From Bacteroidales bacterium UBA1374 (GTDB lineage Bacteria > Bacteroidota > Bacteroidia > Bacteroidales > UBA932): a DNA stretch of 64,000 nt. The notes beneath the pieces were generated by a model, which was not told the DNA's origin, searched no databases, and worked only from the letters and a program-made list of their open reading frames with translations. Position 1 is the first letter of the stretch. Every line of letters begins with the position of its first letter. The DNA lies in the NCBI GenBank assembly GCA_002305545.1, contig DBRG01000004.1, positions 97,762 to 161,761 of the forward strand, written 5' to 3'. Of the stretch, positions 45,396 to 54,752 are shown piece by piece. The translations under genes were made by a program, and so were the position numbers.

Positions 45396-46667
45396 TTAAT
45401 CTTTCAGACAGCCTATCGGAACTATTAAAACGCCGTCGGAGCGCCTGTATGCCAGTTGGCCACCGGTGAGGACCATTAAAAAAGAGGGCTCCCCCATTTT
45501 ATTTGTATTCACCTTTTCTTTTAATTTCAATAAATTTTTTGCTGCCTCCTCTATCTGTTTATTTCCTAATTTTACCTCGATAGCGGCCCATCTGCCATCT
45601 CGCAGGGCAACTATTATATCTGCCTCAAGATTATTTTTATCGTAATAGTGAAACACACTTCCCGAATTGGCTTCGGAATATATCCTTAAATCGCGGGTAC
45701 AAAGCGACTCGAAAAGAAAACCGAAAGTATTGAAATCCTTTAAAATCCCTGTGGGATTTGTACCTAATACCGCTGTCGCTATTGATGGATCTACAAAATG
45801 CCTCTTAGAAGATGTTCTTATGGCGCTTTTGGACCTCATTGCCGGAAACCAGGCAGGTTGATCTTCTATAACGTATATTCTTCTTAAAGCGTTCAAATAA
45901 ACATCTAAAGTAGGTGCAGAGATAGATAGATCATTTGTTTGCAAATCTTCGATGATAGTTTTATTGGCTGCCATAGTAGCAGTGTTTCTTGCCAAAGATC
46001 TTAGCAAAAAACGTACTCTCTGTGGATTTTTATCAATACCATCAACAGAAGAGATATCTTCATTAATAATTGCTTCTATATAATTAACAGAGGTATTTAA
46101 TGCAAACTCTTTAGCCATAGTAACAGAAGCAGGCCAACCCCCTCTGCAAATAGCAAAAGCAAGATCTTGAATTGTCAAAGAAGATGTGGCGGATATGTCT
46201 AACCCACCTTCAAACAGTGACTTTAAAGATATTGCGCCGTTGGATTCTTTAGATTCAAAAAGACTCATTGGCCTCATTAACAGCTGAGAAATCCTTCCTG
46301 TACCTGTGTGAGCAGTTACTCCATCTTTAGGAACGGATGATCCTGTTAAAATAAACTGCCCCACCGCTTGTCTTTGGTCAACAGCGAATCTTACTGCATC
46401 CCATAGTACTGGTGCCATCTGCCACTCATCTATTAATCGCGGAGTATCTCCTTTAAGCAGTAAAGATGGTTGGGTATCTGCCAAAGCCAAATATGAAGCA
46501 GAATTATCTGCATCTTGCATATATAAAATGCTGTTTGATGCTCTTGAAGAAGTCATTGTTTTGCCGCACCATTTGCAGCCCTTTACCAAAACAGCCCCAG
46601 ATGAAGACAAATGTTTTTGAAGAATCGAATCGAAAACGCGCGGTAAATACTCTTTTTTTTGATCCAT
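45396..46667 (-). CDS. AAA-type ATPase with DUF4143 domain
   Basis: A 423-residue protein. Walker A is Gly30-Cys-Lys-Trp-Cys-Gly-Lys-Thr37 and Walker B is RLIDEWQM. A sensor-type segment FILTGSSVP follows, and the C-terminal half has the DUF4143 pattern with a PD-(D/E)XK-like stretch (FHYYDKNNLEADIIVALRDGRWAAIEVKLG). Such proteins are common, often laterally acquired, and of unknown function. The gene is much more A/T-rich than its neighbours: 16 G/C in bases 46021-46080 against 34 in 44881-44940 of the GH92 gene, by my count. Upstream lie three 23-bp tandem repeats. It appears intact and points to acquisition by transfer. Confidence 0.85.
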   Translation of the reverse strand: MDQKKEYLPRVFDSILQKHLSSSGAVLVKGCKWCGKTMTSSRASNSILYMQDADNSASYLALADTQPSLLLKGDTPRLIDEWQMAPVLWDAVRFAVDQRQAVGQFILTGSSVPKDGVTAHTGTGRISQLLMRPMSLFESKESNGAISLKSLFEGGLDISATSSLTIQDLAFAICRGGWPASVTMAKEFALNTSVNYIEAIINEDISSVDGIDKNPQRVRFLLRSLARNTATMAANKTIIEDLQTNDLSISAPTLDVYLNALRRIYVIEDQPAWFPAMRSKSAIRTSSKRHFVDPSIATAVLGTNPTGILKDFNTFGFLFESLCTRDLRIYSEANSGSVFHYYDKNNLEADIIVALRDGRWAAIEVKLGNKQIEEAAKNLLKLKEKVNTNKMGEPSFLMVLTGGQLAYRRSDGVLIVPIGCLKD

Positions 46668-46698
46668 GATTTAATGTATTATACCGCGAATATAATAA

Positions 46699-46762
46699 AC
46701 TTTAAGAAATGTCCGTGATTTACTTTAAGAATTGTCAGTAATTTACTTTAAAGAATGTCAAC
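46699..46762. repeat. 23-bp tandem repeat, three copies, upstream of the DUF4143 gene
   Basis: Copies begin at 46699, 46722 and 46745 with ACTTTAAGAAATGTC, ACTTTAAGAATTGTC and ACTTTAAAGAATGTC. The spacing is exactly 23 bases twice, and the third copy is cut after 18 bases by the REP-like palindrome. They lie 32 bases before the ATG, a place suited to an operator. Confidence 0.7.
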
Positions 46763-46766
46763 AAAA

Positions 46767-46837
46767 GTCGCTGCACCATAAAGAACGGAGAGCCTCGGCG
46801 TAAACAAAAAGCTCTCCGTTCTTTGTGGTGCAACGAC
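46767..46837. repeat. REP-like palindrome 7
   Basis: 27-base arms, 46767-46793 and 46811-46837, pair with two G.T-type differences. The left arm starts GTCGCTGCACCATAAAG and ends GGAGAGC; the loop is CTCGGCGTAAACAAAAA. Its arm sequence is close to copies 2 and 4. It lies 12 bases after the pnp stop codon and may also help end that transcript. Confidence 0.85.
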
Positions 46838-46849
46838 AACAGGAAAAAA

Positions 46850-49090
46850 CTACCTGTGGCGATCTCCGCCCCGGCCCCGTGAGTTGCCGCGGTCATTGCC
46901 ACGCGAGAATCCCCGGTTATTGCGGTCGCGGTCACCTCCTGCAGGACGGGGTTTGCGCTCCGGTTCTACGTAACCTTCAGGTTTCTCCAGGAGGGCTTTG
47001 CGTGAAAGACGCATTTTACCCGACCTTTCGTCAATTTCAAGAAGTTTGACGGTTACTGTTTCACCCACTTTCACTACATCCTCTACCTTGTCAACCTTTT
47101 TCCAGTCCAGCTCGGATACGTGCAACAGACCTTCCTTGCCCGGAAGGATTTCTATGAAAGCTCCGAATTCCAGGATGGAAACCACTTTGCCCGTATACAC
47201 TTCTCCCACTTCGGGAACGGTAGTAATAGCTTTAATAGTGGCCAGGGCGGCATCCATGCCTTCCTTGTTCTCTCCAAAGATATCCACTATGCCAAATTCG
47301 CCTTCTTCTGTTATGGTTATGGTCGTTCCGGTGGTTTTCTGGATTTCCTGGATCACCTTGCCGCCGGTCCCGATGACCGCTCCAATAAATGTATTGGGGA
47401 TGGTGATCTGGACAATACGCGGGACGTGGGGCTTGTATTCGGCACGCGGCTCGGAAATGGTCTTCATCATCTCGTTCATGATGTGCAACCTTCCCTGGCG
47501 GGCTTGTTCCAATGCCTGTTCCAGAACTTCATAGGGAAGTCCGTCCACTTTGATGTCCATCTGGGTGGCGGTGATCCCGTCACGTGTGCCGGTTACCTTG
47601 AAGTCCATGTCTCCCAGGTGGTCTTCATCTCCCAGGATATCGGACAGTATGGCAAATTTCTTATTGCCTGTATCTGTGATCAGGCCCATGGCAATGCCGG
47701 AAACCGGTTTTTTAATTTTAACCCCGGCATCCATCAGGGCCAGCGTCCCGGCACAAACAGTTGCCATGGATGAGGAACCGTTTGATTCCAGGATATCAGA
47801 CACTACCCTTATGGCGTAAGGATTTTCCTGCCCTACAGGAACCATGGATTTAAGGGCGCGGTGAGCGAGGTTGCCATGGCCGATCTCGCGGCGCCCTGTG
47901 CCGCGGCTGGGTTTGGCTTCCCCGGTAGAGAAGGGGGGAAAGTTATAATGCAGGACAAACTGCTCGGTGCCCTGGATGAGCACTTCGTCCATTTCTTTCA
48001 TATCGAGTTTGGTACCCATAGTTACCGTAGTAAGGGACTGGGTTTCACCCCGTGTAAAGATGGCAGAACCGTGGGCCATGGGCAGGTAGTCTATTTCGCA
48101 CCAAATGGGACGGATATCGGTTGTTGAACGGCCATCCAGACGAATCCCCTCGTCCAGGATCATGCGGCGCATGGCGCGTTTTTCCACGTCGAGGTAATAG
48201 CGCGATACCATCATGGCTTTTTCATCACGTTCTTCTTCCGGTATGGTTTGCATGAATTCCTCTTTCAGCGCTTCAAAAGCATCTGAACGGGCGTGTTTGT
48301 CTTCACCGGAACGGGCAATGGCGTAGCAACGGTCATAGCAGAAGGATTCAACGGCCTTGCGGATTTCCTCGTCGTTTTCTTCGTGGCTGTATGCGCGTTT
48401 TACCTTTTTGCCGGCTTCTTCCATCAGTTCCATTTGCACTTTGCAATGCTTCTTGATTTCCTGGTGGGCAAACTTGATGGCATCCAGCATGACTGCCTCG
48501 CTGACTTCCTTCATTTCTCCTTCCACCATCATGATGTTGTCGTAAGTTGCTCCGACCATGATATCAAGGTCAGCTTCTTCCAACTGGCTGAACGAAGGAT
48601 TGATTACAAACTCTCCATTAACCCGGCCCACGCGTACTTCCGATATGGGACCATTGAAGGGAATGTCACTCACAGCGAGTGCTGCCGAGGCAGCCAGCCC
48701 GGCCAGGGCATCAGGCATGATGTCTTTTTCGGCCGAGATAAGAAAAACGTTTACAAAAACTTCTGCGTGAAAATCGTCGGGGAACAGGGGACGAAGTGCA
48801 CGGTCAATGAGACGTGAAACCAGGATCTCGTAATCGGAAGGACGTCCTTCTCGTTTGAGAAAACCTCCGGGATACCTTCCGGCGGCGGCAAATTTTTCTT
48901 TGTAGTCCACCGAGAGGGGCATAAAGTCCGCTTCGGGCTTGGCGTCTTTTGCACAGGTGACAGCTGCCAGCAGCATGGTGCCACCCATTTTTACTACCAC
49001 GGAACCATCGGCTTGCTTGGCCAGTTTCCCGGTTTCGATCTCAATCGTACGGCCATCGTTTAAAGTAATGACCTTTTTAATGATATTCAT
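46850..49090 (-). CDS. pnp: Polyribonucleotide nucleotidyltransferase (PNPase)
   Basis: A 746-residue protein from MNIIKKVITLNDGRTIEIETGKLAKQADGSVVVKMGGTMLL; an ATG six codons earlier is less typical. It has the two RNase PH domains (GRYPGGFLKREGRPSDYEILVSRLIDRALRPLFP; GETQSLTTVTMGT, GRREIGHGNLAHRAL), a KH domain (NTFIGAVIGTGGKVIQEIQKTTGTTI) and an S1 domain (GEVYTGKVVSILEFGAFIEILPGKEGLLHVSEL). It degrades RNA 3' to 5' with phosphate. The last 40 residues are rich in Arg and Gly (GGDRDRNNRGFSRGNDRGNSRGRGG), like the S3 tail. It follows rpsO after a terminator. Confidence 0.97.
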   Translation of the reverse strand: MNIIKKVITLNDGRTIEIETGKLAKQADGSVVVKMGGTMLLAAVTCAKDAKPEADFMPLSVDYKEKFAAAGRYPGGFLKREGRPSDYEILVSRLIDRALRPLFPDDFHAEVFVNVFLISAEKDIMPDALAGLAASAALAVSDIPFNGPISEVRVGRVNGEFVINPSFSQLEEADLDIMVGATYDNIMMVEGEMKEVSEAVMLDAIKFAHQEIKKHCKVQMELMEEAGKKVKRAYSHEENDEEIRKAVESFCYDRCYAIARSGEDKHARSDAFEALKEEFMQTIPEEERDEKAMMVSRYYLDVEKRAMRRMILDEGIRLDGRSTTDIRPIWCEIDYLPMAHGSAIFTRGETQSLTTVTMGTKLDMKEMDEVLIQGTEQFVLHYNFPPFSTGEAKPSRGTGRREIGHGNLAHRALKSMVPVGQENPYAIRVVSDILESNGSSSMATVCAGTLALMDAGVKIKKPVSGIAMGLITDTGNKKFAILSDILGDEDHLGDMDFKVTGTRDGITATQMDIKVDGLPYEVLEQALEQARQGRLHIMNEMMKTISEPRAEYKPHVPRIVQITIPNTFIGAVIGTGGKVIQEIQKTTGTTITITEEGEFGIVDIFGENKEGMDAALATIKAITTVPEVGEVYTGKVVSILEFGAFIEILPGKEGLLHVSELDWKKVDKVEDVVKVGETVTVKLLEIDERSGKMRLSRKALLEKPEGYVEPERKPRPAGGDRDRNNRGFSRGNDRGNSRGRGGDRHR

Positions 49091-49203
49091 GAATTTTTTC
49101 TTCTGCAATCCGCCCCTTCCTGTAAGGGGTTGTTAAAACTTATCCATTCCGCTTATCCCGGTTCCCGGATTGCTTTAATTTGAACCGGAATAATAAAGAA
49201 ATT

Positions 49204-49244
49204 CTAAAAAAAAAGGCTGTTCTCCATCCAGAGAGTGCAGCCTT
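49204..49244 (-). terminator. Terminator between rpsO and pnp
   Basis: On the minus strand, AAGGCTG (complement of 49238-49244) pairs with CAGCCTT (complement of 49213-49219), followed by a T-run (49206-49214 as A). It would end or reduce rpsO transcripts before pnp. Confidence 0.78.
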
Positions 49245-49289
49245 CGTTGGGTTTGCGAGGGATACAAAGTGTTTCCATCGCCTTGTAAG

Positions 49290-49565
49290 CTATTTCCGGA
49301 GATTGAGCGTTTTAAGGATATTACGGTACCGCTCAATGTCGTTGGCCTTAAGGTAATCCAGCAGGCGGCGACGTTTACCTACCAAACGGAGCAAGGCACG
49401 CTGTGTACCGTAGTCCTTCCTGTTGGACTTCATGTGTTCGGTAAGATGGGCGATACGGTAAGAAAATAGGGCAATCTGGCTTTCGGCAGATCCTGTATCC
49501 TTATTAGACGTTCCGTACTGTCCGAAAATCTCTTGCTTTTTAAGGGCATCCAAATAAGTGGCCAT
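49290..49565 (-). CDS. rpsO: 30S ribosomal protein S15
   Basis: A 91-residue protein. It has the S15 core DTGSAESQIALFSYRIAHLTEHMKSNRKDYGTQRALLRLVGKRRRLLDYL, with HxxxxKxDxxxRRGL-type rRNA contacts replaced by the normal HMKSNRKDYGTQRALL form. It binds 16S rRNA early in 30S assembly. Pairing with pnp downstream is the common bacterial order. Confidence 0.97.
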   Translation of the reverse strand: MATYLDALKKQEIFGQYGTSNKDTGSAESQIALFSYRIAHLTEHMKSNRKDYGTQRALLRLVGKRRRLLDYLKANDIERYRNILKTLNLRK

Positions 49566-49606
49566 GTGTCAGCAATTGATTTTTAGTGGTTAATAATAAT
49601 AGTATT

Positions 49607-49628
49607 CCCAAATGGGGCAGCAAAGATA
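49607..49628 (-). promoter_or_regulatory. rpsO -7 box and 5' hairpin
   Basis: On the minus strand TATCTTTG (49621-49628) is followed at once by CTGCCCCATTTGGG (hairpin CCC/GGG, 49607-49617). This is the same pattern as rplM and similar to rplC. Confidence 0.55.
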
Positions 49629-49662
49629 TGCAAATTTTCCAATAATTTCCTTTTTTTACCTT

Positions 49663-52600
49663 TTATTCTTTAACAAGCAGCTTTCCTCCAGCGGAAAAGC
49701 CCGCGTATTGCGGTGCATACAGGCTCTGTACCTTCATGCTGCCCTGGTGGAAAGTTCCTTCCCGGATCACGTAAAAGGGCTCTTCTATCACATGCAATCC
49801 GGCGGGCAGGTTTTGAAAAAAGTATTCGGTAGAGGCCTGTTTCAATTCCCGGAACCAGGAACAGGTGCTGCTCCAATGAACTCCGGAAGTTTCCGTAACG
49901 GGCATCAGGCAGGAAGCCCTGGAAGCTTTCAGGTGTACAAAACTGCGGTCTTTTTCGTTGTTCAGGTTGTATCGCGCCAGGATCCGTTCTCCGGGACGGA
50001 GGGTATCTCCCTCGTTGATGGGAGAATAGTCCGTTTCCCGGTGCCATGTACGGGTAATTTCAAGGCCGTTGGCATAAGGAGGAGCTGCAGAAAGGTCTTC
50101 AGTGGTCTGCTCATAAAGACTTACGTAAAGCAGGGCCTCTGTGCGATTCCTTACGGTATAGGTGGTTCTGCGCTGCAGGATTTCGTATTGTGCAGGGCTT
50201 TGGGCAACCCGGCCTCCGTAATGAATCAGGGCATGGATCACGTCTGTGGTTCCCGGCCGGGAAGTCCAGATATTGTTTTGTTTCCTGTCAAGTATCCAGC
50301 GGGTGATCCCCTCGCGCAGGATGGGGTCCGTGGTAAAGATCCTCAACAGGAGGGCATGAGCCTTCATCTGCGAGCTCATGGGCCCTTCGTAGGGGACGGC
50401 GTTGGGAAAATAACAACCCGCTTCGTTTTCGCAGACAGCAAACTCCCTTAACGATGCGAGCAGTGGCTTAAGTGCCTGCTTTTCTCCCCACCGTTCAAAA
50501 GTCACTGCCAGGTATGCTTTTTCCATAACCGATGCCCCTTTCCAAGCCTGAACGGGATTCCGGGCCAGTCGGGTCGCAATGTCAGCAATTTCCTGTCCAT
50601 AAGGGATTTGCGTGAAAGCAGACCGGACAAAGAAATACATTTTCACTCCGGATCCCAGGTCTCTGAGTTCTTCCTTTGCTGTGTTTTTTATAAACAGACT
50701 GTCTGCATACCGGATTGCTTTGCTGAGCACGGGATATAAAAGTTCGTTATCATATGACAGAACGTCCTTTTCTATCATATCCCCGATTTTTTCCAGGAAA
50801 TGAAGCGTTAGCAGGTAAGAACTTTCCATCCCCGGAAACCACGAAAAACCACCGTCTTGCCTTTGTAACGCCCTGAACTGTTCCTGCGCTTTTTCATTGA
50901 ATGAGCGGAGGTAAGCAGGGTCAGCCAGCCGCAGCAATCGCTGTGTCCGTTCAGCTTCTTGTCCCGGATAACCGGACCAGGGTGTTTCTTCCAGAAGCAG
51001 CGCTCCAATCCGGCTGTTTTTTTCAAAGACAGCAGCTTGCCCCAGGCTATCAGCCCTGAGTGTATCCAGGATATTGGGAAAACGCTCCAGGATCCGGGCT
51101 CCTGTATTGTTGGCATAAAAAGCGGCCACCCAGCTTGTAAGGTTATTGCTTTCCGGTTCGCAAAGAACGGGGAGTGCTTTTAAAGCCGAGGAAAGTGGGG
51201 TGCTTACTTCCAGGTCCGTCTTTGATGCCTTGTGCTTTTTCACCAGTGTCACCACGCCATTGCCTTGTAATGTTTTTGTCTGGGCACGGGTCACCTGTTC
51301 CATCATTGAAAGAACAGGGATGGTGTGTGTTTCAGCATCGCTGTGGGAAGGGCTGTCAAAACCGGCCGTCAGGGCAAGCAGGGGTACTTGCTCAGTTTCT
51401 GAAACAGGGACCGGGTAATCCCAGCGGAATAGCACCCTGGAAGAAGGGAGCAACGTTGCCGGCTGGTATACCGGCAGTTTGTTTCCTATAGTAAGGAAAG
51501 CCCTGCCATGAATTGTGTCCTGTGTAAGATTGACCACCCTGCAGGTTAGGGAAATACTGTCTCCTGACCGTAAATAGGCCGGGAAATAAGGCAATGCCAT
51601 CACCTCTTTCCTTACCGTTATGGTTTCTTCTGCCGTGGCACTCTTCCCATCTGTAGTGTGGGCCAGGGCGAGGATGCGGAAAGTGCTTAGCAGTCCGTTT
51701 GTCCTGAAGTTGACAGGAACATACCCTGTGCTGTCCGGAACCAGGTGCGGAAGGAAGGCCAGTGTTTCTTCAAAATCACTCCGGACCACAGGTGCTTGTT
51801 CCTGTTGCTCCGGAGAAAGGTTTTTGGCCAGATCACTTTCCTGATTACTGTCCTTTTGGACAACGGCTGTTTCCTCCCTTTCGGCCATATCGCTTCCTGC
51901 CACCATATCCCGGCTTGCCGCCATATACATGACGGGTCCTTTTGTACGCATGGCGTAGCCGGTAGCCGTTTGCATAAAATGATGACGGACGTACGGTACA
52001 GGCCTATACGGGGCACGCGCCGGCTGGTAATGGAAGCTGTTGGGCTGGAAGCGGTCGGTGCTCTTGTTGAAAATGCCCACCAACACCTCGGCTTTTTCCT
52101 TAACAGGCAATTTCAGGCTAAAAGTTTCGCGGGAATACGGTCCGGCCACCTTGCGCAGGGAGACAAACTGCAAGGCAAGTTCCAGACCGGGCGGCTCTTC
52201 CCAGCGGTGCCTGAATTCATGGAAAATCCCGTCCCGGATGGCAATAAGCCTTAATTCAAGGGGATAAAAACCATGGTCAGCATCTCCAAATGAAAAGGTA
52301 CGCATTCCTGGCTGCAGGAACAAATGGTCCTTTTTGAGAAGTGAATCGGCAACATACCACTCGGCAAGGGCGTAAAGCGGTTGGTCAACGGTCCCCAGCA
52401 GGAAGGAAGGACCGGGTGAATCAAAGGGGCAGAAAAAGGCGGCGGTATCTGCCGGACTAACCGTGTCCTGTACACTTACCAGCCAGAAAGATTCTTTGTG
52501 GGGCTGGGCGCCGTCCAGGTCGCAGGAGAGTTCCCACCGGCCTGATTCCAGCGCAGACCAGGACGGTTGCAAAGTTTCTTTTCCGGTGAAGGAGCCGGAG

Positions 52601-54747
52601 AATCTGATTATACCATTCCTGGACAGGGAGTAGCTTCCTGATACTTCCTGGTCAAAACCCGTACTGTTCTTTACCTCTATTGCAAGAGAAGGACCCTTTT
52701 CCAGGACCAGGATACGGTCTGCAGCCTCTGAGCTGACGGTTTTCAGGCGGGAGAGGATGGTATAGCGATAATCGCTCACAGGAAGATAGGCTTCTTGTTG
52801 CCAGGTTTCTCCTGAAGGATCTACGGCAGAAAAGTGCACCTGCAGTAACGAACCCCGGGAACTGTCCATATCGTTTTTTTCTGCAGGAAAAGCCGCGCGG
52901 AACCAGCCATCGCTGCCGGTATATAATGTGTCGGTCCAGAAGGGCTGTTCCTCTGCCGGGAAGAATTGCCGGTCCCTGTAATAAGGACGGAACAGGGGTT
53001 GTCTGTATACCCGGCATGTGACGGCAACCCCGGCCAAAGGGAAGCCCGCGTAATTGCTTACCACCCCTTCCTGAATAATGGTGTCGCCAAAAGCATAAGC
53101 CTGTTTGACCGTCTGCAGGTCAATGGAAAAGGAGGGCCTGGTATATTCTTCTATCCGGATCAGGGCCGAGGCTCCCGGAATGGTTATGCTGTGTTCTCCG
53201 TTGAGCCTGACTATACCCGGGGGGATAAATCCGCTGAAGGATCCGTACTGGTTTGTCACAACATCAACTGTATAGAGCGTGTCCCTGTAACTGGCATTGT
53301 TGCGCAAGACAACCGTGTAACTTTTACCTTTTTCCGGTTCACACTTTTTGTCACCGTAACGGGTAACGATGCCCTTAAAAAAGAGGGTGTCCTGTATCCT
53401 GTATAATTTTCTGTCTGTAAATATCGCGGCAGACGTGGCTCTTTCAGACGTGCTTCCGTAACTGAAATCCCAGGGATGCACGGTCAGGGGCACGGAGAAA
53501 GTATCCGGAACCGCTCTCAGGGGAGTTGGAGGAGACAGTCGGAATGACTCCCCGGCACGGACATCCACAGCGGTGAATCCGTCCATGTCTATTAAAAAAG
53601 ATGGTCTGGCATCCTTTACAAAATGCACTTCTGCCTTATTTAAGGGTTCACCGGTCCTAAGATCGGTCGCGTAGACGTATCCCGTGTTGCGGGAGGAGCG
53701 GAACATGGTGGCAACAGTGCCGCTGTAAAAATTTGTTTCGCTTTCTGTACGGCCTTTTTTGACACGAACCCGGTATGATCCGGGAGCAGGTGCCTGTGGC
53801 AGGGTCAGTGTATCGGTAATGGCTTCATACACCGGCGCAGCCATTCCGTTCTTTCTGATACCAGGGATACATCTCCCTTTTTCATCCCTTATATCAAGCT
53901 TGTAACGTGATAAATTCCTGCGGGTGATCATCACCTGCATGAGAGCATGCGGATAGACCTGCTTTTTCATGCGGATGACTAGCGATGGTTCAGTCAGGAA
54001 ATCCACGTGCTCTTCCAGGGCTTGCCTTGCCGGACTTTTTGGAAACAGGCGGATGGCCTGGCGGCTTAGCTGCAGGGCCTGGCTGTATTGTTCCATTTCT
54101 GTCAGAAGGCGCACCTTTTCCAGGTAAACGAACGGGATGGGTTCCGTCTTTGGAAATTGAAGGATAAGGCTGTCAAGCCCCGCCATCTTTTTTTCAGGCT
54201 GCAACGGCTTTGATACAATGCGTAAAAAACGGGCAGCGATCAGGTTGTGCGGCAGGTTGCCCCGGCCGCCTTCCAGCAGGCAGATCAATGCATCGTAATC
54301 CTCCAGGACAAAAAGCGCCAGTTCATAAATATCATTGCAGGGATATACGATGGCCCTGTCCAGAAAAAAAGACTGGTAAGGAGCTGCCGGTACTATGGAC
54401 AAATCCTGGCCTGAGCAAGGGAGGGTCATGCCGTAAGTATCCCGGCTTTCGGGAAACCGGGTGTACATGTACAGGTGATGTACAACCTCCCCTTCCGGGC
54501 TTTTTCCAAAGAGCAGGGCATAATCTGAATATGTTTTGAGCAGGCGTGGACGGACTTTGTGATCTATGGCCGTTTCCATAGTGATCATGCTGTCCATCAG
54601 GGAGATCATCTGCTTGTAATCCGGTTTTGAGGCTTCCACCCGGAAAGCTTCCTGCATCCTGGCCAGCGATGTGGCAGGATGATCAGTGTCCTGTCCCGTA
54701 GCCTGGAGCGGAATTAACATAATAAGCCAGATAAACCTTTTGAACAT
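49663..54747 (-). CDS. Giant alpha-2-macroglobulin-like exported protein without thioester
   Basis: A 1694-residue protein with signal MFKRFIWLIMLIPLQATGQ. The first 300 residues are helical repeats. MG-type domains follow, with the MG2 hallmark AAIFTDRKLYRIQDTLFFKGIV near residue 440. The A2M domain lies at about 1060-1130 (VPVNFRTNGLLSTFRILALAHTTDGKSATAEETITVRKEV). The helical domain reads LCEPESNNLTSWVAAFYANN; the CxEQ thioester is absent. Such proteins are thought to trap or guard against proteases or to hold envelope proteins, but the role in this family is not settled. It lies 5 bases after the HAD gene and ends the operon. Confidence 0.88.
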   Translation of the reverse strand: MFKRFIWLIMLIPLQATGQDTDHPATSLARMQEAFRVEASKPDYKQMISLMDSMITMETAIDHKVRPRLLKTYSDYALLFGKSPEGEVVHHLYMYTRFPESRDTYGMTLPCSGQDLSIVPAAPYQSFFLDRAIVYPCNDIYELALFVLEDYDALICLLEGGRGNLPHNLIAARFLRIVSKPLQPEKKMAGLDSLILQFPKTEPIPFVYLEKVRLLTEMEQYSQALQLSRQAIRLFPKSPARQALEEHVDFLTEPSLVIRMKKQVYPHALMQVMITRRNLSRYKLDIRDEKGRCIPGIRKNGMAAPVYEAITDTLTLPQAPAPGSYRVRVKKGRTESETNFYSGTVATMFRSSRNTGYVYATDLRTGEPLNKAEVHFVKDARPSFLIDMDGFTAVDVRAGESFRLSPPTPLRAVPDTFSVPLTVHPWDFSYGSTSERATSAAIFTDRKLYRIQDTLFFKGIVTRYGDKKCEPEKGKSYTVVLRNNASYRDTLYTVDVVTNQYGSFSGFIPPGIVRLNGEHSITIPGASALIRIEEYTRPSFSIDLQTVKQAYAFGDTIIQEGVVSNYAGFPLAGVAVTCRVYRQPLFRPYYRDRQFFPAEEQPFWTDTLYTGSDGWFRAAFPAEKNDMDSSRGSLLQVHFSAVDPSGETWQQEAYLPVSDYRYTILSRLKTVSSEAADRILVLEKGPSLAIEVKNSTGFDQEVSGSYSLSRNGIIRFSGSFTGKETLQPSWSALESGRWELSCDLDGAQPHKESFWLVSVQDTVSPADTAAFFCPFDSPGPSFLLGTVDQPLYALAEWYVADSLLKKDHLFLQPGMRTFSFGDADHGFYPLELRLIAIRDGIFHEFRHRWEEPPGLELALQFVSLRKVAGPYSRETFSLKLPVKEKAEVLVGIFNKSTDRFQPNSFHYQPARAPYRPVPYVRHHFMQTATGYAMRTKGPVMYMAASRDMVAGSDMAEREETAVVQKDSNQESDLAKNLSPEQQEQAPVVRSDFEETLAFLPHLVPDSTGYVPVNFRTNGLLSTFRILALAHTTDGKSATAEETITVRKEVMALPYFPAYLRSGDSISLTCRVVNLTQDTIHGRAFLTIGNKLPVYQPATLLPSSRVLFRWDYPVPVSETEQVPLLALTAGFDSPSHSDAETHTIPVLSMMEQVTRAQTKTLQGNGVVTLVKKHKASKTDLEVSTPLSSALKALPVLCEPESNNLTSWVAAFYANNTGARILERFPNILDTLRADSLGQAAVFEKNSRIGALLLEETPWSGYPGQEAERTQRLLRLADPAYLRSFNEKAQEQFRALQRQDGGFSWFPGMESSYLLTLHFLEKIGDMIEKDVLSYDNELLYPVLSKAIRYADSLFIKNTAKEELRDLGSGVKMYFFVRSAFTQIPYGQEIADIATRLARNPVQAWKGASVMEKAYLAVTFERWGEKQALKPLLASLREFAVCENEAGCYFPNAVPYEGPMSSQMKAHALLLRIFTTDPILREGITRWILDRKQNNIWTSRPGTTDVIHALIHYGGRVAQSPAQYEILQRRTTYTVRNRTEALLYVSLYEQTTEDLSAAPPYANGLEITRTWHRETDYSPINEGDTLRPGERILARYNLNNEKDRSFVHLKASRASCLMPVTETSGVHWSSTCSWFRELKQASTEYFFQNLPAGLHVIEEPFYVIREGTFHQGSMKVQSLYAPQYAGFSAGGKLLVKE

Positions 54748-54752
54748 GCCGG

